64,000 nucleotides of DNA from Nitrospinaceae bacterium (GTDB lineage Bacteria; Nitrospinota; Nitrospinia; Nitrospinales; Nitrospinaceae). Of this stretch, positions 8,695-17,246 are shown one piece after another. The notes beneath the pieces were generated by a model. It was not told where the DNA came from. It worked only from the letters and a program-made list of their open reading frames with translations, and did no database searches. The stretch is taken from assembly GCA_024644405.1 (NCBI GenBank), contig JAHELC010000039.1, forward strand, positions 62,001 to 126,000, in the 5' to 3' direction. The number at the start of each line of letters is the position of its first letter. The stretch's first letter is position 1. A program made the position numbers and the translations under genes.

Positions 8695-9563
8695 AGTTTC
8701 CGTTTTTTCCCGACACAAAGCAGGGAACCCCCGCCTGGAAAACCCAGGCCCGCCTGAATAAAAATTCGCTCCATATCCATTATTTTTTCCAAGGCCCGAT
8801 TGACAAATTTCGGCAAAGACCACTCCCGCATCGGGTCAAAATCCTGCCTGGATACTTTTTTCAAACGCGACAACAACATCATCGGCAACAGGAAAGATAC
8901 AAAGGAAACTGTTTCTACAATTTCGAAACCGGCCTTTTTCATTTTGGCAACCAACTCTTTCCTAGTGTACCGCCGCTTGTGACAGGAAAAGGCATCGACT
9001 TCACTCCACAGCCAGGGATGCTGAGGTACGGTGATCACCACACCCCCTCCCGGCTTGCACGCCTCATAAATCTGAGCTAACACCTTTTCATCTTCTTCGA
9101 TATGCTCGATCACATCAAAAGCACCGATCACATCAAATTCTTCCTTAAATGGAATTTGCCGGGCATCCATTTGAAAAATGTCGGCGCCGGGCGCTTTTTG
9201 ACGCACGAATGGAAGACCGGCGGAGTCGATTTCGCTGGCGCTCAAGCGCACTTCGGGAAAAGCGGAAGCCACCCCGGATAAGACAAACCCGGTTCCACAT
9301 CCAATTTCCAGAAAATTCTCCATAGTTTGGAAATGTCGTTTCAGAATCCAGAGAACCAACTTGTTCCTGGAACGGAACCAGAAATTATCGGACTCATGCC
9401 GTGCCAGCACAGGATATCTTTCAGGAGGAAAACCCTGGTACTCGGCCACCAGGTCGGGGGCAAACAACACTAACCCATCTTCTAGGTGAGGCCGGTACTG
9501 GCACGAGGCACATTGCCAGTTTTCGGGCACGGGCCCCTGGCAACACTTCAGGCAAATCCTCAT
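8691..9563 (-). CDS. SAM-dependent methyltransferase with N-terminal zinc-ribbon-like segment
   Basis: A 290-residue class I methyltransferase. The first 22 residues contain two cysteine pairs (C-L-K-C and C-A-S-C) in the arrangement of a zinc ribbon, as in sugar C-methyltransferase-like proteins. Motif I is F-L-E-I-G-C-G-T-G-F (about residues 89-98), with a post-motif F-D-V-I-G-A-F-D-V-I-E-H-I-E-E-D. The C-terminus contains hydrophobic stretches. It overlaps the SMR gene upstream and wecE downstream by 4 bp each, so all three are probably co-translated. The substrate is unknown, most likely a nucleotide sugar or lipid-linked glycan. Confidence 0.8.
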   Translation of the reverse strand: MRICLKCCQGPVPENWQCASCQYRPHLEDGLVLFAPDLVAEYQGFPPERYPVLARHESDNFWFRSRNKLVLWILKRHFQTMENFLEIGCGTGFVLSGVASAFPEVRLSASEIDSAGLPFVRQKAPGADIFQMDARQIPFKEEFDVIGAFDVIEHIEEDEKVLAQIYEACKPGGGVVITVPQHPWLWSEVDAFSCHKRRYTRKELVAKMKKAGFEIVETVSFVSFLLPMMLLSRLKKVSRQDFDPMREWSLPKFVNRALEKIMDMERIFIQAGLGFPGGGSLLCVGKKRKL

Positions 9564-9922
9564 CCCTGACTGCTCAAGGCGATACCGCCCATGATCAATA
9601 AAACACCCACTGTCTTCTGCCAGTTCATGGGTTCTTCAAAGAAAAATCCGCTCAATATCAGAACCAGTATAAAAGTTAAACCCATAAATGGATAGGCGTA
9701 AGACAGGTGGAGTTTGGTCATGGCGGCCATCCAGGCCACCCCTGCCAGCAGGGCGGCGGCCATACTGCTGACCACCCAGGGATTGATCAACAGTTTGCTC
9801 AGGAATACCGTCTTTTCCCAGCCGGACGCAGGAAAGGCACCCGCCAGGCTGACCTGCCACTTCACCACCAGTTGTCCGTAGACCGTTAAGATAATGGTAA
9901 TCAGAATATAAACGTAATGCAT
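9560..9922 (-). CDS. SMR/EamA-type small membrane transporter (ArnE/F-like)
   Basis: A 120-residue protein with four hydrophobic helices, the architecture of small multidrug resistance and ArnE/ArnF proteins. The first helix contains an in-membrane Q and K (Y-G-Q-L-V-V-K-W), and the third contains A-Y-P-F-M-G-L-T-F-I, which resembles the conserved Y-P/L-G region of EamA half-proteins. ArnE/F form a flippase for an undecaprenyl-phosphate aminosugar. Its place between glycosyl-modifying genes and beside GT2 proteins of the ArnC/GtrB type suggests flipping of a lipid-linked sugar, but that is an inference from context. Confidence 0.72.
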   Translation of the reverse strand: MHYVYILITIILTVYGQLVVKWQVSLAGAFPASGWEKTVFLSKLLINPWVVSSMAAALLAGVAWMAAMTKLHLSYAYPFMGLTFILVLILSGFFFEEPMNWQKTVGVLLIMGGIALSSQG

Positions 9923-9939
9923 GCCCGACCTCGTTCCGA

Positions 9940-10848
9940 TTAAAGGTTTTGCTCGAGAACCGCCAGCCCGAATCCCGTTTTCCCGTACGCATTTCCATTA
10001 TAGAGCATGTATCGCCGTCCCTTGTGATCAAAGATGAACGGGTATTCCACCGTTTCGCTGTCCCATCCCTCGGAAGAGACATCGATACCCGCGAGTTCGT
10101 CCTTGCGGGACCATTGGAGTCCGTCGGACGATTCGGCGTAACCGATTCGGTACGCCTCTCCTCGATACGAATACCACATTTTGTAAACGCCGCTCTCCTT
10201 GATGACAAAGGGCCGGGACATGGCGTATTCCTGATCATTTTTAAAATCGAGCGCAATCTTTCCTTCGCGCTTCCAGGAAATCCCATCGATCGATTCGGCA
10301 TATTTAATCACATGCGCCATATCCTTCTGCTCTTTCCCCCAGGACAGGTTGGACCCGTACCACATCCGGTACACACTGCCGTCTTTCATGACGAAAGGGT
10401 ACGAGATCGAATAGGGATCGACTTCATTCCGGTCGAGCAACGGCGCCTTGCCATATTTTTCATACTCTGCCGACTGCTCATTGTAAACCGCCAGGCCGAT
10501 GCTGTTGCGCCAGGGAACCGTCACCCCCAGATTCCATCCCAGGTAATACATGAATTTTTTTTCATTCACCTGAGTGATGCACGAAAGGGAGACCCCGCTG
10601 TCATCAAACAATCCGGCTTCCCCCCGGGCCAGTACCGGCTTATCGGAAATTCCGGCAATTTCAAACGGCGGATTGATATTCACATCCATGGATCCGATGC
10701 TGGATTGGTTCTTCGCGTCCCGGCAACTGAAATAAACCCGGAACAAATCATCCCTCAGAGGCTCGGCAACGGTGTTGGCGGCATGGGTTTGCATCCAGGG
10801 ATGGTGGTTATCGGGAACAAACACCCGGCCCAGTTTCTTCCATCTCAT
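9940..10848 (-). CDS. Five-bladed beta-propeller glycosidase-like protein (GH43/GH32-like)
   Basis: A 302-residue protein with repeated blades of the type Y-x-M-W-Y-x-S / G-Y-A-E-S-x-D-G-x-x-W. Examples are Y-R-M-W-Y-G-S-N-L-S-W, I-K-Y-A-E-S-I-D-G-I-S-W, Y-K-M-W-Y-S-Y-R-G and I-G-Y-A-E-S-S-D-G-L-Q-W, which is the pattern of furanosidase/glycosidase propellers. No signal peptide is visible, so it probably works in the cytoplasm. Similar proteins occur in O-antigen clusters, where their role is unclear. The ATG at 10848 overlaps the upstream PhyH stop as ATGA; an earlier in-frame start at 10893 would lie inside that gene. The catalytic acids were not identified. Confidence 0.7.
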   Translation of the reverse strand: MRWKKLGRVFVPDNHHPWMQTHAANTVAEPLRDDLFRVYFSCRDAKNQSSIGSMDVNINPPFEIAGISDKPVLARGEAGLFDDSGVSLSCITQVNEKKFMYYLGWNLGVTVPWRNSIGLAVYNEQSAEYEKYGKAPLLDRNEVDPYSISYPFVMKDGSVYRMWYGSNLSWGKEQKDMAHVIKYAESIDGISWKREGKIALDFKNDQEYAMSRPFVIKESGVYKMWYSYRGEAYRIGYAESSDGLQWSRKDELAGIDVSSEGWDSETVEYPFIFDHKGRRYMLYNGNAYGKTGFGLAVLEQNL

Positions 10849-11675
10849 TCTTGTTGTCTCTGCTTGATTTTTTGATATTGATTTTTTCTCCATTCACTGA
10901 CGCTGGAAGGAACCTGACTGTCATAACCCAGCAATCGGTTGAGAAAAGGGTCTTCACTGTGCTTTCCCTTCAACATGGCGGGAAAATCGTATTGCTGCTT
11001 CATGATGGGAACGGAAAAAATATGATTCACACCACGGCGGACCTGGTCCGATGAGTTATACCCCGCCCGGTGAAGAACCATCGAATCAAAAATCACCACC
11101 GAACCCGCGGGACAATTGAGGATCACCTTATGCCGGTTTATAAAATCATTCGAAGGCAGGGTTTCCATTTTATGAGTGTAGGGAATCAGTTCGGTGCCGC
11201 CGGTTTCCGGGGAAAAATCGTCAATGCAAAAAAACGCATTGACGGCTATGGGCCGGGAAATAACGAAATTCTGATAGGGCAGGTCACGATGCCAGGAAGA
11301 TTGGTGATGCTCCTCCTTGGGAAGACTGATGATACCGTTTTGCAGATTCAATATGAAATACTCGCCCAGAAACAACTGAACCATTTTTTGAACGGTTTCA
11401 TGAACAATCAATTTTAAAAAGCAGTCGTCATAAGCCAGTAATGCCCGCGCCACGTTCAATTCGTTGATCCCGGCCAGGTAATCGTGTCCCAATTCCTCTT
11501 CCTGGAGACGATAGACCCGGTCGATCCGGTCACTGAATGTTTTTAATTCTTTTTGAGGAATGATATTTTCAAGAACGGAAAAACCCAGTATTCGAACCTC
11601 TTCAGCGCACCGGTCAATCTCATCGCTGATCGCAGTCTGTTGAATTTTTCCATAAAACTTTTCCGTGGGACCCAT
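10845..11675 (-). CDS. Phytanoyl-CoA dioxygenase (PhyH) family oxygenase
   Basis: A 276-residue Fe(II)/2-oxoglutarate-dependent dioxygenase-like protein. The iron-binding triad is recognisable: H129-x-D131 in S-S-W-H-R-D-L-P-Y, and a distal histidine H202 in M-V-L-H-R-A-G-Y-N. A following arginine pair (213-214) could bind 2-oxoglutarate. The ATG at 11675 has an AAGG Shine-Dalgarno 6 bases upstream. PhyH proteins in bacterial glycan or secondary-metabolite clusters hydroxylate diverse substrates. In this operon a sugar or acyl group of the O-unit is the natural guess, unproven. The stop overlaps the next start by 4 bp. Confidence 0.8.
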   Translation of the reverse strand: MGPTEKFYGKIQQTAISDEIDRCAEEVRILGFSVLENIIPQKELKTFSDRIDRVYRLQEEELGHDYLAGINELNVARALLAYDDCFLKLIVHETVQKMVQLFLGEYFILNLQNGIISLPKEEHHQSSWHRDLPYQNFVISRPIAVNAFFCIDDFSPETGGTELIPYTHKMETLPSNDFINRHKVILNCPAGSVVIFDSMVLHRAGYNSSDQVRRGVNHIFSVPIMKQQYDFPAMLKGKHSEDPFLNRLLGYDSQVPSSVSEWRKNQYQKIKQRQQE

Positions 11676-11684
11676 GATTGCGCC

Positions 11685-12347
11685 TTATAAGTTTTTCAGC
11701 CGGTTGCTGGGAACTCTGGAAGGCTTGGAAGCCTCGCCGACATACACTTCTCTTGCCTGGGTGTCCTTGGTAATCAGGCACCCCGCGCCAATGACACATT
11801 CCTGCGCGATGGTCACATGGTCCCGGATAGTGGAATTCACTCCCAGAAAACAATAAGGCTCGACCACCACTCCGCCCGAAACAACCACATGCGAGGTGAG
11901 AAAACAGTGGTCCTCAATCCGGGTATGATGCCCGATATGATTCCCACTCCAGGCCACCACATTGTTTCCTATCTGGCAGAAAGGTTGTAAAGTATTGTCC
12001 TCAAGAATAAAACAATTGTCTCCAATGGTGACATTGTCAAAAATATTGGCCCTGGAACTTATGTAACTGGCCAGGGAATATCCTTTACCTTTAGCCTGGG
12101 TATACTTTTCCTCTCTCGCCTTGTTGACCCGCTTGTACCCCACCGCGACAAACATCTGGTGATCCTCCGGAGGATAGAGGTTCTGCACCTCCTCAAAATC
12201 GACTACAGGCAGGCCTTTGAAAGTGCTGTCCTGGATATATTCCTTATCCACCGTAAAAGCCACCACTTCATGATCCGAATCCGTGGTGAAATAATAATGC
12301 GTCAACTCAGCGATTTCCCCGGTTCCGAATACAATTATTTTTGCCAT
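11685..12347 (-). CDS. Hexapeptide-repeat sugar acyltransferase (PglD/NeuD-like)
   Basis: A 220-residue protein with a PglD-like N-terminal domain (I-I-V-F-G-T-G-E-I-A-E-L, residues 4-15) and a left-handed beta-helix from about residue 95 (repeats such as I-G-D-N-C-F-I-L and I-G-N-N-V-V-A-W). A histidine in G-N-H-I-G-H-H is in the position of the catalytic base of this fold. It probably transfers an acetyl or other acyl group from CoA to an amino or hydroxyl group of a nucleotide sugar, and could act on the Fuc4N-type sugar made by the WecE-like enzyme in the same operon. It is 9 bp upstream of the PhyH gene. Confidence 0.82.
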   Translation of the reverse strand: MAKIIVFGTGEIAELTHYYFTTDSDHEVVAFTVDKEYIQDSTFKGLPVVDFEEVQNLYPPEDHQMFVAVGYKRVNKAREEKYTQAKGKGYSLASYISSRANIFDNVTIGDNCFILEDNTLQPFCQIGNNVVAWSGNHIGHHTRIEDHCFLTSHVVVSGGVVVEPYCFLGVNSTIRDHVTIAQECVIGAGCLITKDTQAREVYVGEASKPSRVPSNRLKNL

Positions 12348-12372
12348 AAAAAAATTCCAGATTGAAAAATGG

Positions 12373-13221
12373 TTAACGCTTCACTCTACCGATACCCAGC
12401 AAGGTCAACCCCAGACCGGTATTGTAAAAAAGACGTTGTAAAATAAATAACGGGTAAAGAGTTACGCGGTTCAGGATAATCTTAAAAAAAGATGGGAACA
12501 CCGTCTTGAAAGGAACTTCCCGGATACCGCTGGTTTCCGTCTGTTGACGGGATGACCAATCCAGCTTTTTTCTGTCATCACTTCTTTTGATAAGAAAATT
12601 TCCAATGCCATGCAATACGTTCACTACCGGAACTCCTACCGATCGGACTTCCACCTCGTTCAATCCACCCCTTCCCATAACCCGCCTCAAATCATCGGTG
12701 TTGTAACGCCTGAGATGCCCCACCGTTTCGTCCTCGTAACCCCAATGGTCTTTTCTGCCGGGAACCGCAAGCAGGCAATAACCTCCGGGTTTTACCAATC
12801 GCAACAGGTTCGCCAGAAAACGGTCTTCATCCTTGATATGCTCCATGACCATCATGCTGAATACCAGGTCGGCCCGGTGAGTCCATTCATCCAATCCGCT
12901 CCCCTCCATAAAATCCGCTTGCAGCAATTGATATTGCCCCGACGCAACAAACGGACTCAGATTCTCCTTAGCCGCGTCAATGGCTTGATTCGAAAAATCA
13001 ATCCCCACGCCTCGCAAGCCCTTTTCACATAGAATTCTGGACAACCCCCCGCCACCACACCCGACTTCTATAAAATGAAGATCAGAATCCCAATCACCCA
13101 ACTTCTGTTTCAGAAGATCCAACACCGCTTGATTAAAACAAAAGGTTCCTGGCGGATCAATTTTTACGAATTTCATGGGCAATCCAAAATTTATACAAGC
13201 CTGAAAACAGAGACTTCCCAT
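12373..13221 (-). CDS. SAM-dependent methyltransferase (class I)
   Basis: A methyltransferase of up to 282 residues. Motif I is F-I-E-V-G-C-G-G-G-G-L-S (about 50-61), then G-V-G-I-D-F-S-N-Q-A-I at motif II and L-V-F-S-M-M-V-M-E-H-I-K-D-E-D, the usual Methyltransf_11/25 layout. The C-terminal third is hydrophobic and basic, which could place it at the membrane. Two ATG codons are possible, at 13221 and 13176 (start M-K-F-V-K-I). Neither has a clear Shine-Dalgarno, so the first 15 residues are uncertain. It sits between the GT2 pair and the acyltransferase in the minus-strand glycan operon. Confidence 0.78.
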   Translation of the reverse strand: MGSLCFQACINFGLPMKFVKIDPPGTFCFNQAVLDLLKQKLGDWDSDLHFIEVGCGGGGLSRILCEKGLRGVGIDFSNQAIDAAKENLSPFVASGQYQLLQADFMEGSGLDEWTHRADLVFSMMVMEHIKDEDRFLANLLRLVKPGGYCLLAVPGRKDHWGYEDETVGHLRRYNTDDLRRVMGRGGLNEVEVRSVGVPVVNVLHGIGNFLIKRSDDRKKLDWSSRQQTETSGIREVPFKTVFPSFFKIILNRVTLYPLFILQRLFYNTGLGLTLLGIGRVKR

Positions 13222-13238
13222 CCGGAAAGATTGAGATA

Positions 13239-14174
13239 CTACAACGGACCTTCATTCAATCCATATAGTTTTCTGATCACGGTGTAAGGTCGATGCTTGG
13301 ATTCGATAAAAATTTTGGATAAATAAATCCCAATCACCCCCAGCACAAAAATAATCAACCCGCCAAAAAAGAAAATCGAGACGATCACCGATGTCCACCC
13401 CTCCAGCCCGACACCATACACGCCTCTGTCAATTAACAACTTGATCACGAATATGGAAGAACCCAGCGTAATCACCAGCCCCAGATAAAAAATAATCCAT
13501 AACGGCCTGATGGTGGAAGAGGTGATGGCATTCACCAGAATGGCGAATTTTTTGAGAAACGTATAATTGCTGGGATTGCGGTCCTCTTTATCGACCACTA
13601 TCGCCTTTTTCTGAAACCCGGTCAGCTCGGTTATTGTGCTGAAATTGATTTCGCGTTCCCGGCAACGGACCAGGTTTTGCGTGAATCTTCCGGTCATCAA
13701 GCGGACGGTCAGGAAATTCCTTTGGATTTTTACTTCACTGAGTAAATTGATAATTCCGTAAAATAAAAAACCTGAAAATCTTTCAAACCAGCCGCCTTTC
13801 CTTTTATCCTGAATTCCAAAAATGGAATCGAGGTTTTTGGAAGATTGGAGTTCTTTCCAAAATACGCCAAGCGTTTCCGGGGGCTCTTCCAGGTCACTGT
13901 CAATCAAAAACACGTAGTCGGACCGCGCGTACGAAAGTCCTGTGATGATCGCCTTATGATGTCCAAAGTTTCGGGACAGGTCGATGACCTTGACACGGGG
14001 ATCCTTATCATGCAGGGATAACGCCAATTCGAGAGAATTGTCCGGGGATCCGTCATTGACCAGGATCAACTCGTAGTCGTGAGTGATTTCCTGAGCGCAC
14101 TTTGTCATTCGCTCGTAAAATTCCAGCAAATGCGGCTCTGTATTATATAAGGTCGCTACAATGGAAAGCAGCAT
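13239..14174 (-). CDS. Family 2 glycosyltransferase, GtrB/ArnC/DPM1-like (copy 1 of a tandem pair)
   Basis: A 311-residue GT2 enzyme with the N-terminal GT-A domain (S-I-V-A-T-L-Y-N, L-V-N-D-G-S-P-D-N-S, and the metal-binding D-S-D-L-E-E-P-P-E) and two C-terminal transmembrane helices (about 225-255 and 265-295). This is the architecture of polyprenyl-phosphate sugar transferases such as GtrB, which move a sugar from a nucleotide donor to undecaprenyl phosphate. The neighbour 14226-15152 is a close paralogue with the same landmarks (L-S-R-N-F-G-H-H-K-A; G-I-Y-L-S-K-I-F-I-E-S-K), so this arose by tandem duplication. Confidence 0.87.
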   Translation of the reverse strand: MLLSIVATLYNTEPHLLEFYERMTKCAQEITHDYELILVNDGSPDNSLELALSLHDKDPRVKVIDLSRNFGHHKAIITGLSYARSDYVFLIDSDLEEPPETLGVFWKELQSSKNLDSIFGIQDKRKGGWFERFSGFLFYGIINLLSEVKIQRNFLTVRLMTGRFTQNLVRCREREINFSTITELTGFQKKAIVVDKEDRNPSNYTFLKKFAILVNAITSSTIRPLWIIFYLGLVITLGSSIFVIKLLIDRGVYGVGLEGWTSVIVSIFFFGGLIIFVLGVIGIYLSKIFIESKHRPYTVIRKLYGLNEGPL

Positions 14175-14225
14175 GACTCCACCTCAAAACGGTTCCCCCT
14201 GGCCCCTATGAATAAAAAAACCCGA

Positions 14226-15152
14226 TTACTTCGACTCATAAATTTTCCTGATGACCGTGTAAGGGCGTTGTTTGGACTCGATAAAAATTTTCGATAAATA
14301 GATCCCGATGATGCCCAAAACAAAAATATTCAGTCCACCAATCAGGAAAATCGAAACCATGATGGACGTCCATCCTTCCACCACTTCCATCCCGTAAATC
14401 ATCCGGTTGACCAGCAACTGGACGACATAAATCAATGACACCAGGGTAATTGCCAATCCCAGATAAAAAACGATCCACAACGGCCGGTTGGTGGAGGATG
14501 TGACTGCATTGACAAAATAATAGAATTTGCTGCCCAGGGAATAGGTGGTCGGGCTGGTGGCCGATTTATCGACCTCAATACTTTTTTTCTTGAACCCCAC
14601 CAGTTCCGTCAAGACCCCGAATTCCATTTCTCTCTCCTGGTATTTAACCAGGTTCTGCGTATATTTTTGGGTCATCAACCGTACCGTCAAAAAATTTTCA
14701 GGGATCTTCACGTCACCCAGAAAATTCATCACCTTGTAAAAAACAGCTCCCGACACCCTTTCGAACCAGCCGCCCTTTCTTTTTCCCTGAACCCCAAAAA
14801 CCACGTCGAGGTCACGATGCCTTTGCATTTCATCCCAAAACGTCCGCAAGGTCTCAGGTGGCTCCTCAAGGTCGCAGTCGATCAAAAAGACATATTCCCC
14901 CCGTACATGCTCCAATCCCGTCATCATGGCCTTGTGGTGTCCAAAATTCCTGGACAGATCGATCACCCGGACCCGGTTGTCTTTCTCAAATAATTCCAGG
15001 GCCACATCCAGAGATGCATCGGGCGACCCGTCATGAACCAGGATCATTTCGTATTCATGGGTGATTTGCTGGGCACATTGCACCAGGCGCTCATAAAATT
15101 CGAGGAGGTGGGGGGCGGAATTGTATAATGTCGTTACCAGGGAAAGACGCAT
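14226..15152 (-). CDS. Family 2 glycosyltransferase, GtrB/ArnC/DPM1-like (copy 2 of a tandem pair)
   Basis: A GT2 enzyme of 308 residues, paralogous to the gene at 13239-14174. It has the same GT-A motifs (L-V-H-D-G-S-P-D-A-S, D-C-D-L-E-E-P-P-E) and two C-terminal membrane helices. The ATG at 15152 (M-R-L-S-L-V-T-T-L-Y-N) aligns with the start of the paralogue. A TTG at 15164 overlapping the wbqC stop is possible but adds only four residues. It probably charges undecaprenyl phosphate with a sugar. Two such enzymes plus one SMR-type carrier in one operon suggest more than one side-branch sugar, or specialised donors. Confidence 0.87.
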   Translation of the reverse strand: MRLSLVTTLYNSAPHLLEFYERLVQCAQQITHEYEMILVHDGSPDASLDVALELFEKDNRVRVIDLSRNFGHHKAMMTGLEHVRGEYVFLIDCDLEEPPETLRTFWDEMQRHRDLDVVFGVQGKRKGGWFERVSGAVFYKVMNFLGDVKIPENFLTVRLMTQKYTQNLVKYQEREMEFGVLTELVGFKKKSIEVDKSATSPTTYSLGSKFYYFVNAVTSSTNRPLWIVFYLGLAITLVSLIYVVQLLVNRMIYGMEVVEGWTSIMVSIFLIGGLNIFVLGIIGIYLSKIFIESKQRPYTVIRKIYESK

Positions 15153-15160
15153 GATCGTAA

Positions 15161-15853
15161 TCAAAAACTTTTCATAAAGGTTTTCGCATCGGGGCCTTCA
15201 TTGAATATCAGGTCCAGAACTGACACGCCATGCTCGAACGGGGGAAACATTTGCCGGTATTCCGGATACCCCGAATAATCCATCCATTCCACTTCGATCC
15301 CTTCCTGCCTGAAAAGAGACTCATCGATGTAACTCTGAGCCGCGGGTCCCGACAACAATTGGGTAGCCTCGACTGCCTGGCACATGGCAAGCAACCGCTC
15401 GTTTTTGCCTTCCGGCAATTTAAAATCACTCGACCAGAAAATACGGGCATTGATGCCCAATATCCGGTTGATCGCTTCGAGAAAACGGAAGTTCACCTGG
15501 CTTAAAAATTCTTCATCACAAGTGAGGTACAATTCCTCAAATAATTCCCGGTAATCCTTAAAGTAGGTCGTCTTGGAATAACTGTGCCGAATGGTTTCCC
15601 AATGTTTTCCGGCCCAGCGCTTATCGCTGATTCGGGTATCTTTTATTTTCTGGGTAAATTTTCCCTTCACTTCAACCGGAATGGTCAACCACTTCAACCC
15701 CCCCTGGGTTTTAATCCGATTGCGATTCCGCCAATCCCGCATGGTGAATTGAGCGTCATCGTAAAGCACAAACTCATCCACCGAATGAACGAGGTCAAAA
15801 TATCCCTTCCACGGAATATAGTTGGATTGAAGAATTCCAATAGTTTTAGACAC
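15161..15853 (-). CDS. WbqC family protein
   Basis: A 230-residue protein that starts I-G-I-L-Q-S-N-Y-I-P-W-K-G-Y-F-D and continues with Y-D-D-A-Q-F-T-M-R-D-W-R-N-R-N, both diagnostic of the WbqC family. WbqC-type proteins are found in O-antigen and aminosugar clusters, often beside WecE-like aminotransferases, and are thought to act as acyl- or amide-forming enzymes; the mechanism is not established. It is the first gene of the minus-strand operon that runs to wecE at 7549. The roughly 250 bp upstream (15854-16110) would contain the promoter, though no convincing one was found. Confidence 0.88.
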   Translation of the reverse strand: MSKTIGILQSNYIPWKGYFDLVHSVDEFVLYDDAQFTMRDWRNRNRIKTQGGLKWLTIPVEVKGKFTQKIKDTRISDKRWAGKHWETIRHSYSKTTYFKDYRELFEELYLTCDEEFLSQVNFRFLEAINRILGINARIFWSSDFKLPEGKNERLLAMCQAVEATQLLSGPAAQSYIDESLFRQEGIEVEWMDYSGYPEYRQMFPPFEHGVSVLDLIFNEGPDAKTFMKSF

Positions 15854-16110
15854 GCGCTTCGATCCACATCACCCTACCCCGATGATTCATTCGCCGGGCA
15901 GGCAATCACTATCCGAGGTTGCACAAGAGATGCCATTCAAGCCTGAAATGCGCGGGACGTTCAGTCGGCGGTTTTTTATTGTCCGATCCGGCGCAATCTC
16001 CATTATAACAACATGTTAACCCTTTATCAATTCAAAGCTGGGGCGTCCGCCAGGAGGGAAATGGGTAGGGGCCTGCCTCTTTGGTGTCGGATGGAGCGTT
16101 CAAACAATTC
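15854..16110. other. Intergenic gap upstream of the glycan operon
   Basis: Non-coding gap between wbqC (start 15853) and the stop of the class V aminotransferase (16111). It must contain the promoter of the minus-strand glycan operon. No convincing promoter box, terminator hairpin or short gene with a ribosome binding site was found. Confidence 0.5.
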
Positions 16111-17244
16111 TTATTGTTTTAGAAACTCGTCGAAGAGGACGAAGAAGCGGTCGATTTCGTCTTCGGTGTTGTAAAAATGCGGGGACAGGCGCACGAAGTT
16201 GTCCCGCACGGAAACGATGACCTTGCGCTCCCTTAAATACGGTGCCAGTTTTTTGTAATCCAGGTTTCCGGCGAAGCAGACACTGCCGGACCGTTCACCC
16301 GGCTCGGTGGAACTGAGGATTTTCAGCTTGCGTTGTTGCAGGTGGTCGATGATATGGTCTCCCAGACCGATGACACGCTGTTCGATGTGATCAATCCCCT
16401 CCTCTTCCAGAAGCGCCAGCGCGGCGCCGAAAGCATAAATGCTCAGCGTGTTGAACGAGCCTTCCTCAAAGCGGCTGGCGTCGGGCTTCAGCGTAAAATC
16501 ATAATTGCCGTAATCGGCGGAATTGATGACACTGTCCCATCCCACCACGGCGGGATGAATATCGTCCAGCACCCGTTTGGAAATGTAAAACCCTCCCAGC
16601 CCCTCGACACTCAGCATCCACTTGTGACCGTCGGCGGCGAGGAAGTCGATATTGAATGCCTTCACGTCCATGGGGATCACGCCGAGCGACTGGATGGCGT
16701 CGACGCAGAAATAAATGTTTTTCTCTTTACAGAATTCGCCGATGCGCTGGAGATCGTTGCGGAAGCCGCTGTTAAACTCAACCGAACTGATGGAGAGAAC
16801 GCGCGTCCTCCCGTTCACCTGTGCGGTGATCTGTTCGAACGGAACACGGCCGCGCACAGCTTTCACGAAACGCACTTCAACGCCCCGGCGTTTCAGGTTC
16901 ATCCACGGATAGACGTTGGCGGGAAACTCGATGTCCGGGATCACCACGTTATCGCCTTCTTTCCAGTCGATACCGTTGGCGACTATGGAGAGCCCTTCCG
17001 ACGTGTTCTTGACGAACGCCACTTCCCCCGGCTCGGCGTTGATGAGTCGGGCGAAGCGGGCGCGGACGATCTCCGCCTCCTTCAGCCATTCGGGGTAATG
17101 CGCCGTGCCCTGCTCGCACGCCTCCTCCGCAAACGCGGTGATGGCCGCCTGCACCGGCCGCGGCAGGGGCGCCACGCGGGCGTGATCCATGAACAGCCGA
17201 TGCTCTGTCACCGGAAACTCTTTGCGTATTTTTTCAATATCCAT
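16111..17244 (-). CDS. Class V aminotransferase (cysteine desulfurase / isopenicillin-N-epimerase-like)
   Basis: A 377-residue PLP enzyme of the aminotransferase class V fold. It has F-M-D-H-A-R-V-A-P-L-P near the N-terminus, S-S-V-E-F-N-S-G in the middle, V-D-A-I-Q-S-L-G, and the Schiff-base lysine in A-A-D-G-H-K-W-M. The D-G-H-K-W pattern and R-L-S-P-H-F-Y-N-T near the end place it with the selenocysteine lyase/isopenicillin N epimerase-like subgroup rather than with NifS/IscS. No active-site cysteine loop is obvious. It starts 2 bp after the dinB stop, so it is probably co-transcribed with the SOS gene dinB, which is unexpected. Substrate unknown. Confidence 0.82.
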   Translation of the reverse strand: MDIEKIRKEFPVTEHRLFMDHARVAPLPRPVQAAITAFAEEACEQGTAHYPEWLKEAEIVRARFARLINAEPGEVAFVKNTSEGLSIVANGIDWKEGDNVVIPDIEFPANVYPWMNLKRRGVEVRFVKAVRGRVPFEQITAQVNGRTRVLSISSVEFNSGFRNDLQRIGEFCKEKNIYFCVDAIQSLGVIPMDVKAFNIDFLAADGHKWMLSVEGLGGFYISKRVLDDIHPAVVGWDSVINSADYGNYDFTLKPDASRFEEGSFNTLSIYAFGAALALLEEEGIDHIEQRVIGLGDHIIDHLQQRKLKILSSTEPGERSGSVCFAGNLDYKKLAPYLRERKVIVSVRDNFVRLSPHFYNTEDEIDRFFVLFDEFLKQ

Positions 17245-17246
17245 GA

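Noticed and set aside
9949-10875. Plus-strand frame antisense to the beta-propeller gene
   Set aside because: No Shine-Dalgarno or family similarity; the minus-strand gene is coupled to both neighbours.
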